This document shows, piece after piece, positions 8,805-18,687 of a stretch of 64,000 nt of DNA. The stretch is from Marinimicrobium sp. C6131 (GTDB taxonomy: Bacteria; Pseudomonadota; Gammaproteobacteria; Pseudomonadales; Cellvibrionaceae): assembly GCF_026153455.1 (NCBI RefSeq), contig NZ_CP110629.1, positions 1,860,001 through 1,924,000 of the forward strand, written 5' to 3'. The notes below the pieces were generated by a model. It was not told where the DNA came from. It saw only the letters and a list, made by a program, of their open reading frames with translations, and did not search any database. Every line of letters starts with the position of its first letter. Position 1 is the first letter of the stretch. The position numbers and the translations under genes are program-made.

Positions 8805-9796
8805 AAGTTGCCGTGTTCAGCAGCAAACCCTATGACAAGGCGTTCCTGAGCAATGCCAATCAGGGGCGCCACGAATTGGTGTTCCACGACACAACGCTCA
8901 ACGCCGCCAGCGCCCTGCTCGCCCAGGGTTGTGCCGGAGTCTGCTGTTTCGTCAACGACCAGTTGAACGCCGAGGTGCTGAACGCCCTGGCCAGCCAGGG
9001 CGTAAAACTCATTGCCATGCGCTGCGCCGGGTACAACCAGATTGACCTGGACGCCGCCCGCTCTCTGGGCATCACCCTCACCCGGGTGCCGGAGTATTCT
9101 CCCCACGCCGTTGCCGAACACACCCTCGCCCTGATTCTGATGCTGAACCGGCAACTGCACCGGGCCCATCATCGGGTGCGCGAAAACGACTACTCCCTCG
9201 ATGGGCTGCTCGGGTTCGACCTGTTCGGCAAGACCGTCGGCGTGATCGGCACCGGTAAAATCGGCGGGACCTTTGCGCGGATCATGCTCGGGCTGGGTTG
9301 CCGGGTGATTGCCTACGATCCTTTTCCCGATGAGGGGCTGCAAACGGCGGGGGTGGAGTACCTCGCACTCGATGCACTATGGCCACAGTCCGACATCATC
9401 TCCCTGCACTGCCCCCTGACCCCGCAGAACCACCACCTGATCAACGCCGACGCCCTGCTCAAAATGAAACCGGGCGTGATGCTGATCAACACCGGACGCG
9501 GCGGCCTGCTCGATACCAAAGCGGTGATTGCCGGCCTGAAATCCCGACAGGTGGGCTACCTGGGTCTCGATGTGTATGAAGAGGAAGGCGACCTGTTTTT
9601 TGAGGACCATTCCAGCCAGCTGCTGCAGGATGATGTGTTTGCCCGGCTACTGACCTTCCCCAATGTGGTGATTACCGGCCACCAGGCGTTCTTTACCCGT
9701 GAAGCGCTCGCCGCCATTGCCGACACCACCCTGGACAATCTCACTGGCTTTGAGCACGGGGACCGGACCCGTATGCACCTGATTGAGTCGCCGTGA
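8801..9796 (+). CDS. ldhA: D-lactate dehydrogenase (fermentative, LdhA type)
   Basis: NAD-dependent 2-hydroxyacid dehydrogenase of 331 residues that reduces pyruvate to D-lactate. The sequence follows E. coli LdhA closely at recognisable points: the MKVAVFSSKPYDK start, CFVND, the RCAGYNQIDLDAA stretch, the nucleotide-binding GVIGTGKIGGTFA, catalytic Arg in NTGRGG, Glu in VYEEEGDLFF and His in VITGHQAFFT. Translationally coupled to ppsA by ATGA, and followed within 7 bases by the P-type ATPase gene. A fermentative enzyme beside PEP synthase and glucan phosphorylase suggests an operon for anaerobic or energy-limited carbohydrate use. Confidence 0.93.
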   Translation: MKVAVFSSKPYDKAFLSNANQGRHELVFHDTTLNAASALLAQGCAGVCCFVNDQLNAEVLNALASQGVKLIAMRCAGYNQIDLDAARSLGITLTRVPEYSPHAVAEHTLALILMLNRQLHRAHHRVRENDYSLDGLLGFDLFGKTVGVIGTGKIGGTFARIMLGLGCRVIAYDPFPDEGLQTAGVEYLALDALWPQSDIISLHCPLTPQNHHLINADALLKMKPGVMLINTGRGGLLDTKAVIAGLKSRQVGYLGLDVYEEEGDLFFEDHSSQLLQDDVFARLLTFPNVVITGHQAFFTREALAAIADTTLDNLTGFEHGDRTRMHLIESP

Positions 9797-9803
9797 AACC
9801 GTC

Positions 9804-12536
9804 ATGGATACCCGAAATCTGGCAACGCCCAAGACTTCGCCGGCCGCCTCTCCCGCCGGGGAGCCGGTTCATGCGCTTAGCACCGAACAGACGCTGCACC
9901 AACTGGACAGCACCCCCAACGGATTGAGTGCCGAGACCGCCCGACAGCGACTGGCACAGTGGGGGCCAAACGCCCTGCCCACCCAAGCGCCAACGCCCGG
10001 TTGGAAGCGCTGGCTGCGGCAGTTTCACAACCTCTTCATCTACGTCCTGCTGGTCAGCGGTCTGATCAGTCTGTTCCTGAGTCACTGGGTGGATGCCGGG
10101 GTCATTACCGGCGTGGTGTTGATCAATGCCACCATCGGTTTTCTGCAGGAGGGCAAAGCCGAACAGGCCCTGCGCGCCATCCTGTCCATGAGCCGGAGTC
10201 AGTGCCTGGTGCTGCGCGACGGCGCCACCCTCACCCTCGACAGCGAAGCACTGGTACCGGGCGATGTCGTGCTTCTGCAGGCCGGCGACAAGGTGCCCGC
10301 CGATCTCCGTCTGCTGGAGAGTAAAAGTATCCGCTGTGACGAAGCACTGCTCACCGGGGAATCCCAAGGCGTTGATAAAATCGCCGCACCGGTGAGCGCG
10401 GACGCCCCCCTGGCGGAGCGACTCAACATGGCCTATATGGGCACCCTGATCACCTATGGCAGCGGACGCGGGGTGGTCACCCATACCGGCGCGCATACCG
10501 AGATCGGTACCATCAACCGGATGGTTCAGGGCGTCACCTTGAGCCCAACGCCGTTGCAACGCCAACTGCAACGCTTTGCCGGACAGCTTACCCTTGTCAT
10601 TCTGCTGATCACGGCCGCCACCGTTGTCCTGGGTGCGCTGCTCCATCACCAGAGCCTGGCCACTCTGTTTCAGGGTGCGATCGGTATCGCCGTTGCAGCC
10701 ATTCCAGAAGGCCTGCCCGCCGTGGTCACCATCACCCTGGCTCTCGGGGTTGAGCGCATGGCCCGCAAACGTTCATTGATGCGGCGCCTGCCCGCCGTGG
10801 AGGTGCTCGGTTCGGTGGACGTGATCTGCTCGGATAAAACCGGAACGCTCACCGCCAATGCCATGACCGCGCGTGCGCTGGTCACCAGCACCCACCGGTA
10901 CACCGTTAGCGGCGAGGGCTACGCTCCGGAAGGCGACATCAAAGCGGAGCCTCGCTCCAGCGGCGACAGCGCCACCAGTGATTCCGTCGCCACCGCCACT
11001 CGCATTGCCCTGCTGTGCAACGACGCCAACCTGACCGAGGAACAGGGCCAGTGGCAGTTGCACGGCGACCCCACCGAAGGTGCTCTGCTGGTGTTGGCGT
11101 TGAAACACGGGCTGGAGGCCGACCAGTGCCGGCGCGAATCGCCCCGTATTGACAGCCTGCCGTTCGAAACCGAAAAGCGTTACATGGCGGTACTGCACGA
11201 CCATCCCGACGGCGACCGGGAGATGGCCATCAAGGGCGCGCCCGACCGGTTACTGGAACTGTGCCGTGAGCAACTGGGTCCGAATGGCCCGGAACCGCTG
11301 GACCGGGATTACTGGCATCGCCAGATGGAGCAGCTCGCCTCTCAGGGGATGCGGGTCATGGCCCTGGCGCGCAAGCCGATGGACAGTGAACAGACCGAGC
11401 TGCATCACCACCATATGGAAACCGGTCTGGTCATGGTGGCGCTGGTCGGCATCAGCGATCCACCCCGCCCGGAGGCCGTGGAGGCGATCGCCCAGTGTCA
11501 CGCGGCGGGCATTCGGGTCCTGATGATTACCGGCGACAACCCGGTAACCGCCGCCGCCATCGGCCGCGAGCTGGGCCTGAACAGCGAGCGGGTGGTCACC
11601 GGCGCCGAGTTCGACCGGATGAGCGACGCCGAGCGCTTCGCCGTGGTCGATCAGGTCGATCTGTTCGCCCGCACCAGTCCGGCCAACAAACTCCAGTTGG
11701 TGGAATCCCTGCAAGCCCGGGGTCACACCGTGGCCATGACCGGTGACGGCGTCAACGACGCCCCCGCCCTGCGGACCTCGGACATCGGCATCGCCATGGG
11801 CCAGAAAGGCACCGACGCCGCCAAGGAGGCGGCCGACTTTGTACTGACCGATGACAACTTCGCCACCATCACCCGGGCCGTGGCGGAGGGCCGAACGGTG
11901 TACGACAATATCGTCAAAGCGATCGCGTTCATCCTGCCCACCAATCTGGCCCAGGCCATTGTCATTGTGTTGGCCATTCTGTTCGGCTGGACGTTGCCCA
12001 TCACACCGGTACAGATTTTGTGGGTCAATATGGTCACCGCCGTCACGCTCGCCCTGGCCATGGCTTTTGAGCAGAGCGAAGCCGATATCATGCAGCGCCC
12101 GCCCCGCCCCCGCCACCAGGGCCTGATCACTGCTGCGCTGTTGTACCGGATTCTGCTGGTCGGTGGTCTCGGCGCGCTCACGGTATTCACGTTGTTCGAA
12201 TGGCAGTTGTCGGTCTCGGGTAACGAGGCCCTGGCGCGATCCGCCTCGGTCAATGCCCTGGTGTTGTTTGAAATATTCTATTTACTGAGTGCACGTACCC
12301 TGAACGATTCCCTGTGGCATCGGCGCTATTGGCAGGGGTTGCGCCCGGCACTGTTGGCCATCGGGTTGGTACTGATGTTTCAAGGGCTGTTCACCTACTG
12401 GCCGGTCAGCCAGAGCATTTTTGATGTCGGCCCCTTGAGTGCGAGTCACTGGCTGGTACTGGTGCTGTTGACCAGTCCGATTCTATTGATCGTCGAGTTG
12501 GAAAAGTTTCTGACCCGACACCTGCGCGGACACTGA
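9804..12536 (+). CDS. P-type cation-transporting ATPase (P2 type, Ca2+-ATPase-like)
   Basis: Inner-membrane cation pump of 910 residues. The ATG at 9804 is preferred; a TTG seven codons upstream overlaps ldhA. In order: N-terminal cation ATPase domain (LSAETARQRLAQWGPNALP), first membrane pair, actuator domain with LTGES, a membrane pair ending in the ion-binding PEGLP, phosphorylation site DKTGTLT with Asp344, the nucleotide-binding domain, the hinge MTGDGVNDAPALR, and six C-terminal membrane helices with the LPTNLAQAIV and LWVNMVTAV stretches. This is the P2A/P2B layout of calcium pumps and related bacterial ATPases. No heavy-metal CPC motif is present. Which ion is moved cannot be decided from sequence; its place in a fermentation and glycogen operon is unusual for a calcium pump. 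Confidence 0.9.
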   Translation: MDTRNLATPKTSPAASPAGEPVHALSTEQTLHQLDSTPNGLSAETARQRLAQWGPNALPTQAPTPGWKRWLRQFHNLFIYVLLVSGLISLFLSHWVDAGVITGVVLINATIGFLQEGKAEQALRAILSMSRSQCLVLRDGATLTLDSEALVPGDVVLLQAGDKVPADLRLLESKSIRCDEALLTGESQGVDKIAAPVSADAPLAERLNMAYMGTLITYGSGRGVVTHTGAHTEIGTINRMVQGVTLSPTPLQRQLQRFAGQLTLVILLITAATVVLGALLHHQSLATLFQGAIGIAVAAIPEGLPAVVTITLALGVERMARKRSLMRRLPAVEVLGSVDVICSDKTGTLTANAMTARALVTSTHRYTVSGEGYAPEGDIKAEPRSSGDSATSDSVATATRIALLCNDANLTEEQGQWQLHGDPTEGALLVLALKHGLEADQCRRESPRIDSLPFETEKRYMAVLHDHPDGDREMAIKGAPDRLLELCREQLGPNGPEPLDRDYWHRQMEQLASQGMRVMALARKPMDSEQTELHHHHMETGLVMVALVGISDPPRPEAVEAIAQCHAAGIRVLMITGDNPVTAAAIGRELGLNSERVVTGAEFDRMSDAERFAVVDQVDLFARTSPANKLQLVESLQARGHTVAMTGDGVNDAPALRTSDIGIAMGQKGTDAAKEAADFVLTDDNFATITRAVAEGRTVYDNIVKAIAFILPTNLAQAIVIVLAILFGWTLPITPVQILWVNMVTAVTLALAMAFEQSEADIMQRPPRPRHQGLITAALLYRILLVGGLGALTVFTLFEWQLSVSGNEALARSASVNALVLFEIFYLLSARTLNDSLWHRRYWQGLRPALLAIGLVLMFQGLFTYWPVSQSIFDVGPLSASHWLVLVLLTSPILLIVELEKFLTRHLRGH

Positions 12537-12537
12537 C

Positions 12538-15051
12538 ATGCCTCTATCCTCTCGCCCATTGCCGGAAGCCCTCGCCATTCTGCGAGAGCTGTCCATGGAT
12601 CTGTACTGGAGCTGGAATCACGACGGTGACCAGCTATGGCAACAGCTGAATCCGGAGGTGTGGGAACACACCCAAAACCCGGTGGAAGTGTTGCAATTGA
12701 CCAGCGACGAACAGCTGCAGAAAATCGCTCGCGACAAGACCTTCCTCGCCGCGCTGAATACCCTGACCCGGGAGAGAGATACCTACCTCACCGACACCAG
12801 TTGGTATCAGCAACACTACGCCGACTCGGCGCTTAAAGGCATTGCCTACCTCAGCATGGAGTACGGCCTCTGCGACGCCCTGCCACTGTATGCCGGGGGC
12901 CTGGGTATGCTCGCCGGGGATTACCTGAAAACCGCCAGCGATCTGGGTGTGCCAGTGGTCGCCGTGGGACTGCTGTATCAGCAGGGCTATTTCCACCAGA
13001 GTCTGGATGACACCGGCTGGCAGCGGGAAACCTATCTGTACAACGACCCGGGCAGCCTGCCCCTGCGCCGGGCCCAGGCGAAAGACGGCAGTTGGCTGCA
13101 TATCGATACCGAGTTTCTGTGCCGGCGGGTGCGCTTCCGGGTCTGGCAGGTCACCATCGGACGGGTCACCCTGTATCTGCTCGACAGCAATGATCCGCGC
13201 AACCAGGCCGGTGATCGGGGCATCACCAGTCAACTTTACGGCGGCGACGGTGAGCTGCGGCTGGTTCAGGAAATCGCCCTGGGCATTTGCGGCTGGCGGC
13301 TGCTCGACACTCTCGGTTTCGGTGACTACGTGTGCCATCTGAACGAAGGTCACGCCGCGTTCGCCACCTTGGAGCGGTTACGCCTTTATCGCGAGCGATA
13401 CAAAGTCTCTTTTGACGAAGCGCTTTGGGCGACCCGCGCGGGTAATGTGTTCACCACCCACACCCCCGTGGAAGCCGGCTTTGACCGCTACCCCATCGGG
13501 TTGTTGCGTCGCTACATCGACGAGTTTACCCAGCAGCTCGGCGTGCCGGCCGAGCGGTTGCTGGCGCTGGGTAAAGCCAACCCGGACGACGCACAGGAGT
13601 GGTTCAACATGGCCTGGCTGGCCATACGCACCTGCGCTTTTGCCAATGGCGTCAGCGCATTGCACGGCGCCGTCAGCCAATCCATATTTCAACCGCTGTT
13701 TCCCCGCTGGCCGGAGCGCGAAGTGTCCATTGGCCATGTCACCAACGGGGTACACGTGCCCACCTGGGATTCATCCCGGGCCGATAACGAATGGCGCCTG
13801 CTGTTTGGTCCGGACCGCTGGCGTCAGGACCTGGACCGTATGCCCACCGACACACTGGAACAACTGGATAATCACCGACTCTGGCAGATGAAGGGTCAGG
13901 GACGGGCTCAACTGGTGGACTACGTGCGCCGGCGACTCGGTCACCAGTGGCGCCGGGAGAGTGACCCCGGCCAGTGTGCCGTATTCAGCGAGCAACCGCT
14001 GGACCCGAATGTGCTTACCCTGGGCTTCGCCCGACGTTTCGCCGAATACAAGCGGCCCAACCTGTTGCTGCAGGACCCGGATCGGCTGGCCGCCCTGCTC
14101 ACCCACCCCCAGCACCCGGTGCAGCTGATTGTAGCCGGCAAGGCCCACCCGGCGGATGATTGGGGTAAAAACGCACTGCAGGCCTGGCACCGGTTCGCCC
14201 GCCGTCCCGACGTCAGAGACCGGGTGGTGTTTCTGGAGGACTACGATATTGAGCTCGCTCAGCACCTGGTGCAGGGCGTCGATGTCTGGCTGAACACACC
14301 GCGCCGCCCCTGGGAGGCCTGTGGTACCAGCGGCATGAAAGTGCTGGTCAACGGTGGCCTGAACCTGTCCAGTCTGGATGGCTGGTGGGCCGAGGCCTGG
14401 CGCCCGGACGTCGGTTGGGCGCTGGGCGATGGCCGCGTTCATGACAAAGAAAACGATACCGACGATGCCAGTGCCCTGTATGAAACCCTGGAGCAGGATA
14501 TCGCCCCCTGTTTTTATCATCGCGACGACGCCGATATACCCGCTCACTGGTTGGAACGCGTGCGGCACAGCATGGCCCAACTGACCGCACCTTTCAGTTG
14601 CAACCGGATGCTTCGGGAATACATCGAGGGTTACTACCTCCCGGCCGCGCAATCACTGGCGAACCGGACGGCGGAAAACGGCGCTCTGGCGGCCGAACTG
14701 TTTCAGTGGCATTCAGAACTGTCCCAGCACTGGCATGAAATTCACTTGGGTGAGTTACACTTCGAACCGGACAACGAGCACCGCCGAGTAATGCTGAACG
14801 TTCAGCTCGGCGGGTTAAACCCGGACCATCTGGCCGTGCAACTGGTCGCGGACCCGACCGACACGGAGGGCGCCATCACCCTGGCATTGACGCCTGCCAG
14901 CACCCTGCAGAGCGCCACCCACAGCTATCGGTATGAAGGTCGGTTGGCCAGTACACGACCGGACAGCGACTTCACCGCCCGGGTGATCCCCAGACACCCG
15001 GCAGCGATGATTCCGGCGGAGAGCCAGAGGATCGTATGGCAGTCCCGGTAA
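12538..15051 (+). CDS. glgP: Alpha-glucan phosphorylase (GT35, short bacterial/archaeal type)
   Basis: Phosphorolytic enzyme releasing glucose 1-phosphate from alpha-1,4-glucans such as glycogen or maltodextrin. The 837-residue protein begins with the DUF3417-type domain (LYWSWNHDGDQLWQQLNPEVW). It has the YLSMEYGL and YAGGLGMLAGDYLKTASDLG stretches, FTTHTPVEAGFDR, GHVTNGVHVPTW and the pyridoxal-phosphate loop EACGTSGMKVLVNG, in which Lys601 is the probable cofactor lysine. This matches the TIGR02094 subfamily rather than E. coli GlgP. The ATG follows the ATPase stop by one base, so the gene is the last of the ppsA-ldhA-ATPase-glgP run. Convergent with the exporter operon, with 18 bases between stops. 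Confidence 0.93.
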   Translation: MPLSSRPLPEALAILRELSMDLYWSWNHDGDQLWQQLNPEVWEHTQNPVEVLQLTSDEQLQKIARDKTFLAALNTLTRERDTYLTDTSWYQQHYADSALKGIAYLSMEYGLCDALPLYAGGLGMLAGDYLKTASDLGVPVVAVGLLYQQGYFHQSLDDTGWQRETYLYNDPGSLPLRRAQAKDGSWLHIDTEFLCRRVRFRVWQVTIGRVTLYLLDSNDPRNQAGDRGITSQLYGGDGELRLVQEIALGICGWRLLDTLGFGDYVCHLNEGHAAFATLERLRLYRERYKVSFDEALWATRAGNVFTTHTPVEAGFDRYPIGLLRRYIDEFTQQLGVPAERLLALGKANPDDAQEWFNMAWLAIRTCAFANGVSALHGAVSQSIFQPLFPRWPEREVSIGHVTNGVHVPTWDSSRADNEWRLLFGPDRWRQDLDRMPTDTLEQLDNHRLWQMKGQGRAQLVDYVRRRLGHQWRRESDPGQCAVFSEQPLDPNVLTLGFARRFAEYKRPNLLLQDPDRLAALLTHPQHPVQLIVAGKAHPADDWGKNALQAWHRFARRPDVRDRVVFLEDYDIELAQHLVQGVDVWLNTPRRPWEACGTSGMKVLVNGGLNLSSLDGWWAEAWRPDVGWALGDGRVHDKENDTDDASALYETLEQDIAPCFYHRDDADIPAHWLERVRHSMAQLTAPFSCNRMLREYIEGYYLPAAQSLANRTAENGALAAELFQWHSELSQHWHEIHLGELHFEPDNEHRRVMLNVQLGGLNPDHLAVQLVADPTDTEGAITLALTPASTLQSATHSYRYEGRLASTRPDSDFTARVIPRHPAAMIPAESQRIVWQSR

Positions 15052-15069
15052 GCCGGGTCGCCCGACGAA

Positions 15070-16260
15070 TTAACGCCGCTCGACCCGTCGACCGGGCTGA
15101 ATGTCCTGACCGGGATGGAGAATCACCCGCTCGCCCGGTTCCAGCCCCTCCCGAATTTCGGTCAACAGTCCGCTGCGCCGTCCCGGGGTCACGGTACGGC
15201 GCACGGCTTCGCCGTCGTCAATCACATACACCGCCCAGCGTTCCTCTTCCCGGAACAGGGCACTGGCCGGTACCTGCAGGACATCGTCGCCTTCCCAGAG
15301 AATAAAGCGCGCTTCCACCCGGTAACCGTCACCCAGGTCTTTCCAGTGCTCGCGCTCCGCATCAAAATCGACAATGACCCACACGCGCTGCTCTTCCACC
15401 CCCAGCGCGGAAATGTGAGTAAAGCCCGCCGGTTCAATCCGTCGTACCCTTCCCGGCAACACCTCGTCGCCGCCCCAACGTTCCAACTCCACACGCATCC
15501 CCGGACTCAGACGCACGGCATCCGGTGAGAGCAGGTCCACCTCCACCTGCAGGCTGCTCAGATCCCCCAGCGTCAGTATCGGTTCACCCGGTTGAACCCG
15601 CCCCGCACTCTGTCGTTCACGGGTGAGCACGACACCCTCCGTGGGCGCGGTGATCTTGAGCGGCTCCGAACGGACCTCGCCACCGGCGATGGTCAACGCC
15701 GCCTCGGCATTTTCCCGCTCGTGCCGCGCCACATCCACCTGAAACTGCGCCGTGCGCAAACGCGCACTGGCACTGCGTGCCTCCGCCAGCGCCCGGTCCA
15801 ATGCATCCCGGGAAAGATGGCCCTCATCCACCAGCCGCTGGACCCGCGCCAGTTCCCGGTCCGCCAATTCGGCCTGGGCACGCTGGACTTCAACCGCGGA
15901 TTCCGCGGCGGCCAGGGCCGATTCCGCCCGTGCCAGGGCTGCCCGGGCCTGAGCGCCGGTGCGGGCATCCAGCGCGTCGGCCGGAGCGGGGTTCAGGGTA
16001 AATAACGTGTCGCCCTTGGTCACCGGGTCACCGGGCTCAAGCAGCACACGATTGAGGTAGCCCGCCACCGGTGCCGACACCTCGAAGCGATCCGGCAGGC
16101 GGGTGCGTCCCTCCTCTTCCACGGTGATCCGGAAAGGGCCGCGAATCACCTGCGCCGAGTCCACTAACGCGGGCGGATCGCGAAAGCTGATGATCATCAC
16201 CACAATCACCAGCAGAGTGACGGCGGCAAAAATCAGGGTACGACGGTTCGGGCGTTTCAT
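15070..16260 (-). CDS. HlyD-family periplasmic adaptor of an ABC exporter
   Basis: Membrane fusion protein linking an inner-membrane transporter to an outer membrane channel. The chosen start (MKRPNRRTLIFAAVTLLVIVV, 396 residues) has AAGGA nine bases upstream; an ATG at 16266 and one directly abutting the permease stop (16320) are alternatives. It has one N-terminal membrane anchor, a lipoyl-type half-motif around FEVSAPVAGYLNRVLLEPGDPVTKGDTLF, a long Ala/Arg/Glu-rich coiled-coil hairpin (about 90-180), then barrel and C-terminal domains (LSPGMRVELERWGG, GLEPGERVI). It is the last gene of a run ATPase-permease-adaptor, the MacAB/DevBCA layout. The exported substrate is unknown. No TolC gene is in this operon; the one at the window start could serve, but this is a guess. 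Confidence 0.88.
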   Translation of the reverse strand: MKRPNRRTLIFAAVTLLVIVVMIISFRDPPALVDSAQVIRGPFRITVEEEGRTRLPDRFEVSAPVAGYLNRVLLEPGDPVTKGDTLFTLNPAPADALDARTGAQARAALARAESALAAAESAVEVQRAQAELADRELARVQRLVDEGHLSRDALDRALAEARSASARLRTAQFQVDVARHERENAEAALTIAGGEVRSEPLKITAPTEGVVLTRERQSAGRVQPGEPILTLGDLSSLQVEVDLLSPDAVRLSPGMRVELERWGGDEVLPGRVRRIEPAGFTHISALGVEEQRVWVIVDFDAEREHWKDLGDGYRVEARFILWEGDDVLQVPASALFREEERWAVYVIDDGEAVRRTVTPGRRSGLLTEIREGLEPGERVILHPGQDIQPGRRVERR

Positions 16261-16320
16261 AGCCATAAGTCCTTGGACTGTCTTCAGCCGGGAGGTTCGC
16301 TCCCGCGCCAGGAGGTTCAT

Positions 16321-18681
16321 TTATTCCGCCGACTTCAAGGCCGACACCATATCCAGTCTGACCAGAGCCCGCCCCATCATCAAGGCGGACAACAGGGTCG
16401 CGACCAGCACCACCAGAGCGGCGCTGGCATAGGTATCCGCGGTCAGTACCAGCGGTACCCGGTAAAGATCGGTCTGCATGCCCAGGGTGAGCAACTGACA
16501 CAGACCGGCCCCCAGCAGGAATCCGAGCGGCATGGCCAACACCGTCAGCAGCAACAGTTCGCCCAGCAAAATAAAGGCGATTTCCGGCCGGGTAAAACCC
16601 AGCACCCGCAAGGTCGCCAACTCCCGGCTGCGCTCGGCAAAGGCGATGCGCGCGTTGTTATACACCACGGCGAAGGCAATCGACCCGGCCATGAACACAC
16701 TGAAAAAGGTGAACACCAGCATGCTGTCCGACATCATATCGTCGAACGCGCGGATGGTGGTTTCCCGCTGATTCACCCCCGCCACCCGGGGCATGGCCTC
16801 CAGACGGCGATTGACCTCGTCCACCTGTTCCGGGTCGACCGCCAGAAAGGCGCCGCTGACGGTATCGCCCTCGCCCAGTAGCCGGGCCAGCGTATCCTGC
16901 CGCAGATAAGCGCCCACGCCGATAAATTCGGTGACCAACCCCGCCACGGGAATGGCCAACTCCGGCTGCCGCCCCTCCTGCACACTCACCTGCAGGGTGT
17001 CACCCACACCGATACCGAGCATGGTTGCCAGATGGTCGGTCAACAGCACGCCCTCATCGGGAATGGCGATGGGCTGCAATTGATCATCGAGCACCTGCAC
17101 CAGATGCCGGGGCTCGGAAAAGCCCTGGACACCGCCTCGATAGGTACGATGTCCGTACTGCAAAATCGCCGAGGCGCTGCGAAAGCCCTCCACGTAACGA
17201 ACGCCGGGAAGCGCACCAAGCTCATGCAAAGCGCCGCGCTGGGTGGGCTCGATAAAGGTGACGGTCATATCCTGCTGTTGGGCGAAACGAAACTGCACAT
17301 CCATCATGTAATCAATAGAGCCTTTCTGAAACCCGGTCAGCATCATCATGCCCACCGCCAAGGCTATGCCCAGTACCGACAACCCGGCCTTCACCGGCTG
17401 ACGCTCCAGGTTGCGCAGGATGATTCGGGTCGGCTGACTCAGGCCCCGAATGCCCAGCCGCTCAATAACCGTACGCCGGAAATGGGTCGGGGGTTCCGGG
17501 CGCATGGCCTCCGCCGGAGGCAGTCGAAAAGCCCGATACACCGCCGTCAATGTCCCCAGCACCGTCGCGCCACCGGCGATGGCAATGGCGGTCAGCGCCA
17601 CCGAGGCCCGCAACCGGAATTCCAGCCAGGGGAACCGGAAAAAGTCCTGATACAGACCGGCCAGGGCACTCGCAAGCCAGGTACCCAACAGTACCCCGAG
17701 AATGGAACCGATCAGGACAATCACCAGCACCAACATCAGGTAATGTCCGGCCACGGTCAGGCTGTCATAACCGAAGGCTTTCAGCACCGCGATCTGCTCG
17801 CGCTGGGTGCGGATCAATCGGGCCGCCACGACGTTCAACAAAAACGCGGACACACCGATAAAAATCAACGGCAGAAACACCGCCATGGCGGCAATCTGTT
17901 CCAGTTCCTGTTCAATAAAACGGTGTGACAGTTGATCGTCGCGACCATAGGCGCCGAGCCCGCCCCAGGACTCAAGCAAACCATCCAGATGATCGATGGT
18001 GGTCTGCGGGTTGGCCCCGGCGTACAACGTCAGGGTGACGTTGTTGAAGGCCCCCTCCATGTCAAAGGCGGATTCCAGCGCATCGCGATTCATCCAGAGA
18101 ATGGCGTAGCGGGAAAAATCCGGAAACAGATCCCCCGGGCGAATCTGGTAGATGTACTCCGGCGACAGCGCAATGCCACTGATCCACAGCGCCTGGTAGC
18201 GGCCATTGATGACCACCGACAGTCGGTCACCGGGCTGCAATTGATGCGCCTCGGCGAAGGCTTCGCTCAACAATACCTGATCGTTGCGGCCCGCTTCCGG
18301 CAACTGGCCGGATCGCAGATGCAACTGATTGAGCTGGGGCTGACGTCCGTCGGGAATGGATTGGGCGAGGCCGGTGACCGGTTGATCGAATCCGGGCACC
18401 TGCAGTTTCACCGGTGCCTGCACGCGGGTTTCCAGGGTGGCCACGCCGGGTACGTCTCGCAGACGCTCCGCAAGAGACTCGGGCGCACGCTTGAGATTGG
18501 CGAACACCTCGGAAAACCGCTGGCTTTGATACACGCTCTGCTGGCTGAGACGCAGCGCATCCAGGGCGGTAAAGGACATCACAAACATGGCCACGCCGGT
18601 GGCAATCACCACCGCAATCGCAACGCCCTGCCCTTTCAGGGTCCAGAGGTTGCGCAGCAGTTTGATATTGAGGGCGCGCAT
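16321..18681 (-). CDS. ABC transporter permease with two FtsX domains
   Basis: Inner-membrane permease of 786 residues. One N-terminal membrane helix (about 18-40) is followed by a large periplasmic domain (about 45-260), an FtsX membrane block (about 265-385), a second helix near 430, a second periplasmic domain, and a C-terminal FtsX block (about 660-780). This duplicated 4+4 layout is that of LolC/MacB-type or antimicrobial-peptide exporters rather than importers. Only 6 bases separate it from the ATPase gene upstream, and the adaptor gene follows, so the three form one machine. The transported molecule cannot be told from the sequence. Confidence 0.9.
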   Translation of the reverse strand: MRALNIKLLRNLWTLKGQGVAIAVVIATGVAMFVMSFTALDALRLSQQSVYQSQRFSEVFANLKRAPESLAERLRDVPGVATLETRVQAPVKLQVPGFDQPVTGLAQSIPDGRQPQLNQLHLRSGQLPEAGRNDQVLLSEAFAEAHQLQPGDRLSVVINGRYQALWISGIALSPEYIYQIRPGDLFPDFSRYAILWMNRDALESAFDMEGAFNNVTLTLYAGANPQTTIDHLDGLLESWGGLGAYGRDDQLSHRFIEQELEQIAAMAVFLPLIFIGVSAFLLNVVAARLIRTQREQIAVLKAFGYDSLTVAGHYLMLVLVIVLIGSILGVLLGTWLASALAGLYQDFFRFPWLEFRLRASVALTAIAIAGGATVLGTLTAVYRAFRLPPAEAMRPEPPTHFRRTVIERLGIRGLSQPTRIILRNLERQPVKAGLSVLGIALAVGMMMLTGFQKGSIDYMMDVQFRFAQQQDMTVTFIEPTQRGALHELGALPGVRYVEGFRSASAILQYGHRTYRGGVQGFSEPRHLVQVLDDQLQPIAIPDEGVLLTDHLATMLGIGVGDTLQVSVQEGRQPELAIPVAGLVTEFIGVGAYLRQDTLARLLGEGDTVSGAFLAVDPEQVDEVNRRLEAMPRVAGVNQRETTIRAFDDMMSDSMLVFTFFSVFMAGSIAFAVVYNNARIAFAERSRELATLRVLGFTRPEIAFILLGELLLLTVLAMPLGFLLGAGLCQLLTLGMQTDLYRVPLVLTADTYASAALVVLVATLLSALMMGRALVRLDMVSALKSAE

Positions 18682-18687
18682 GGCGAG

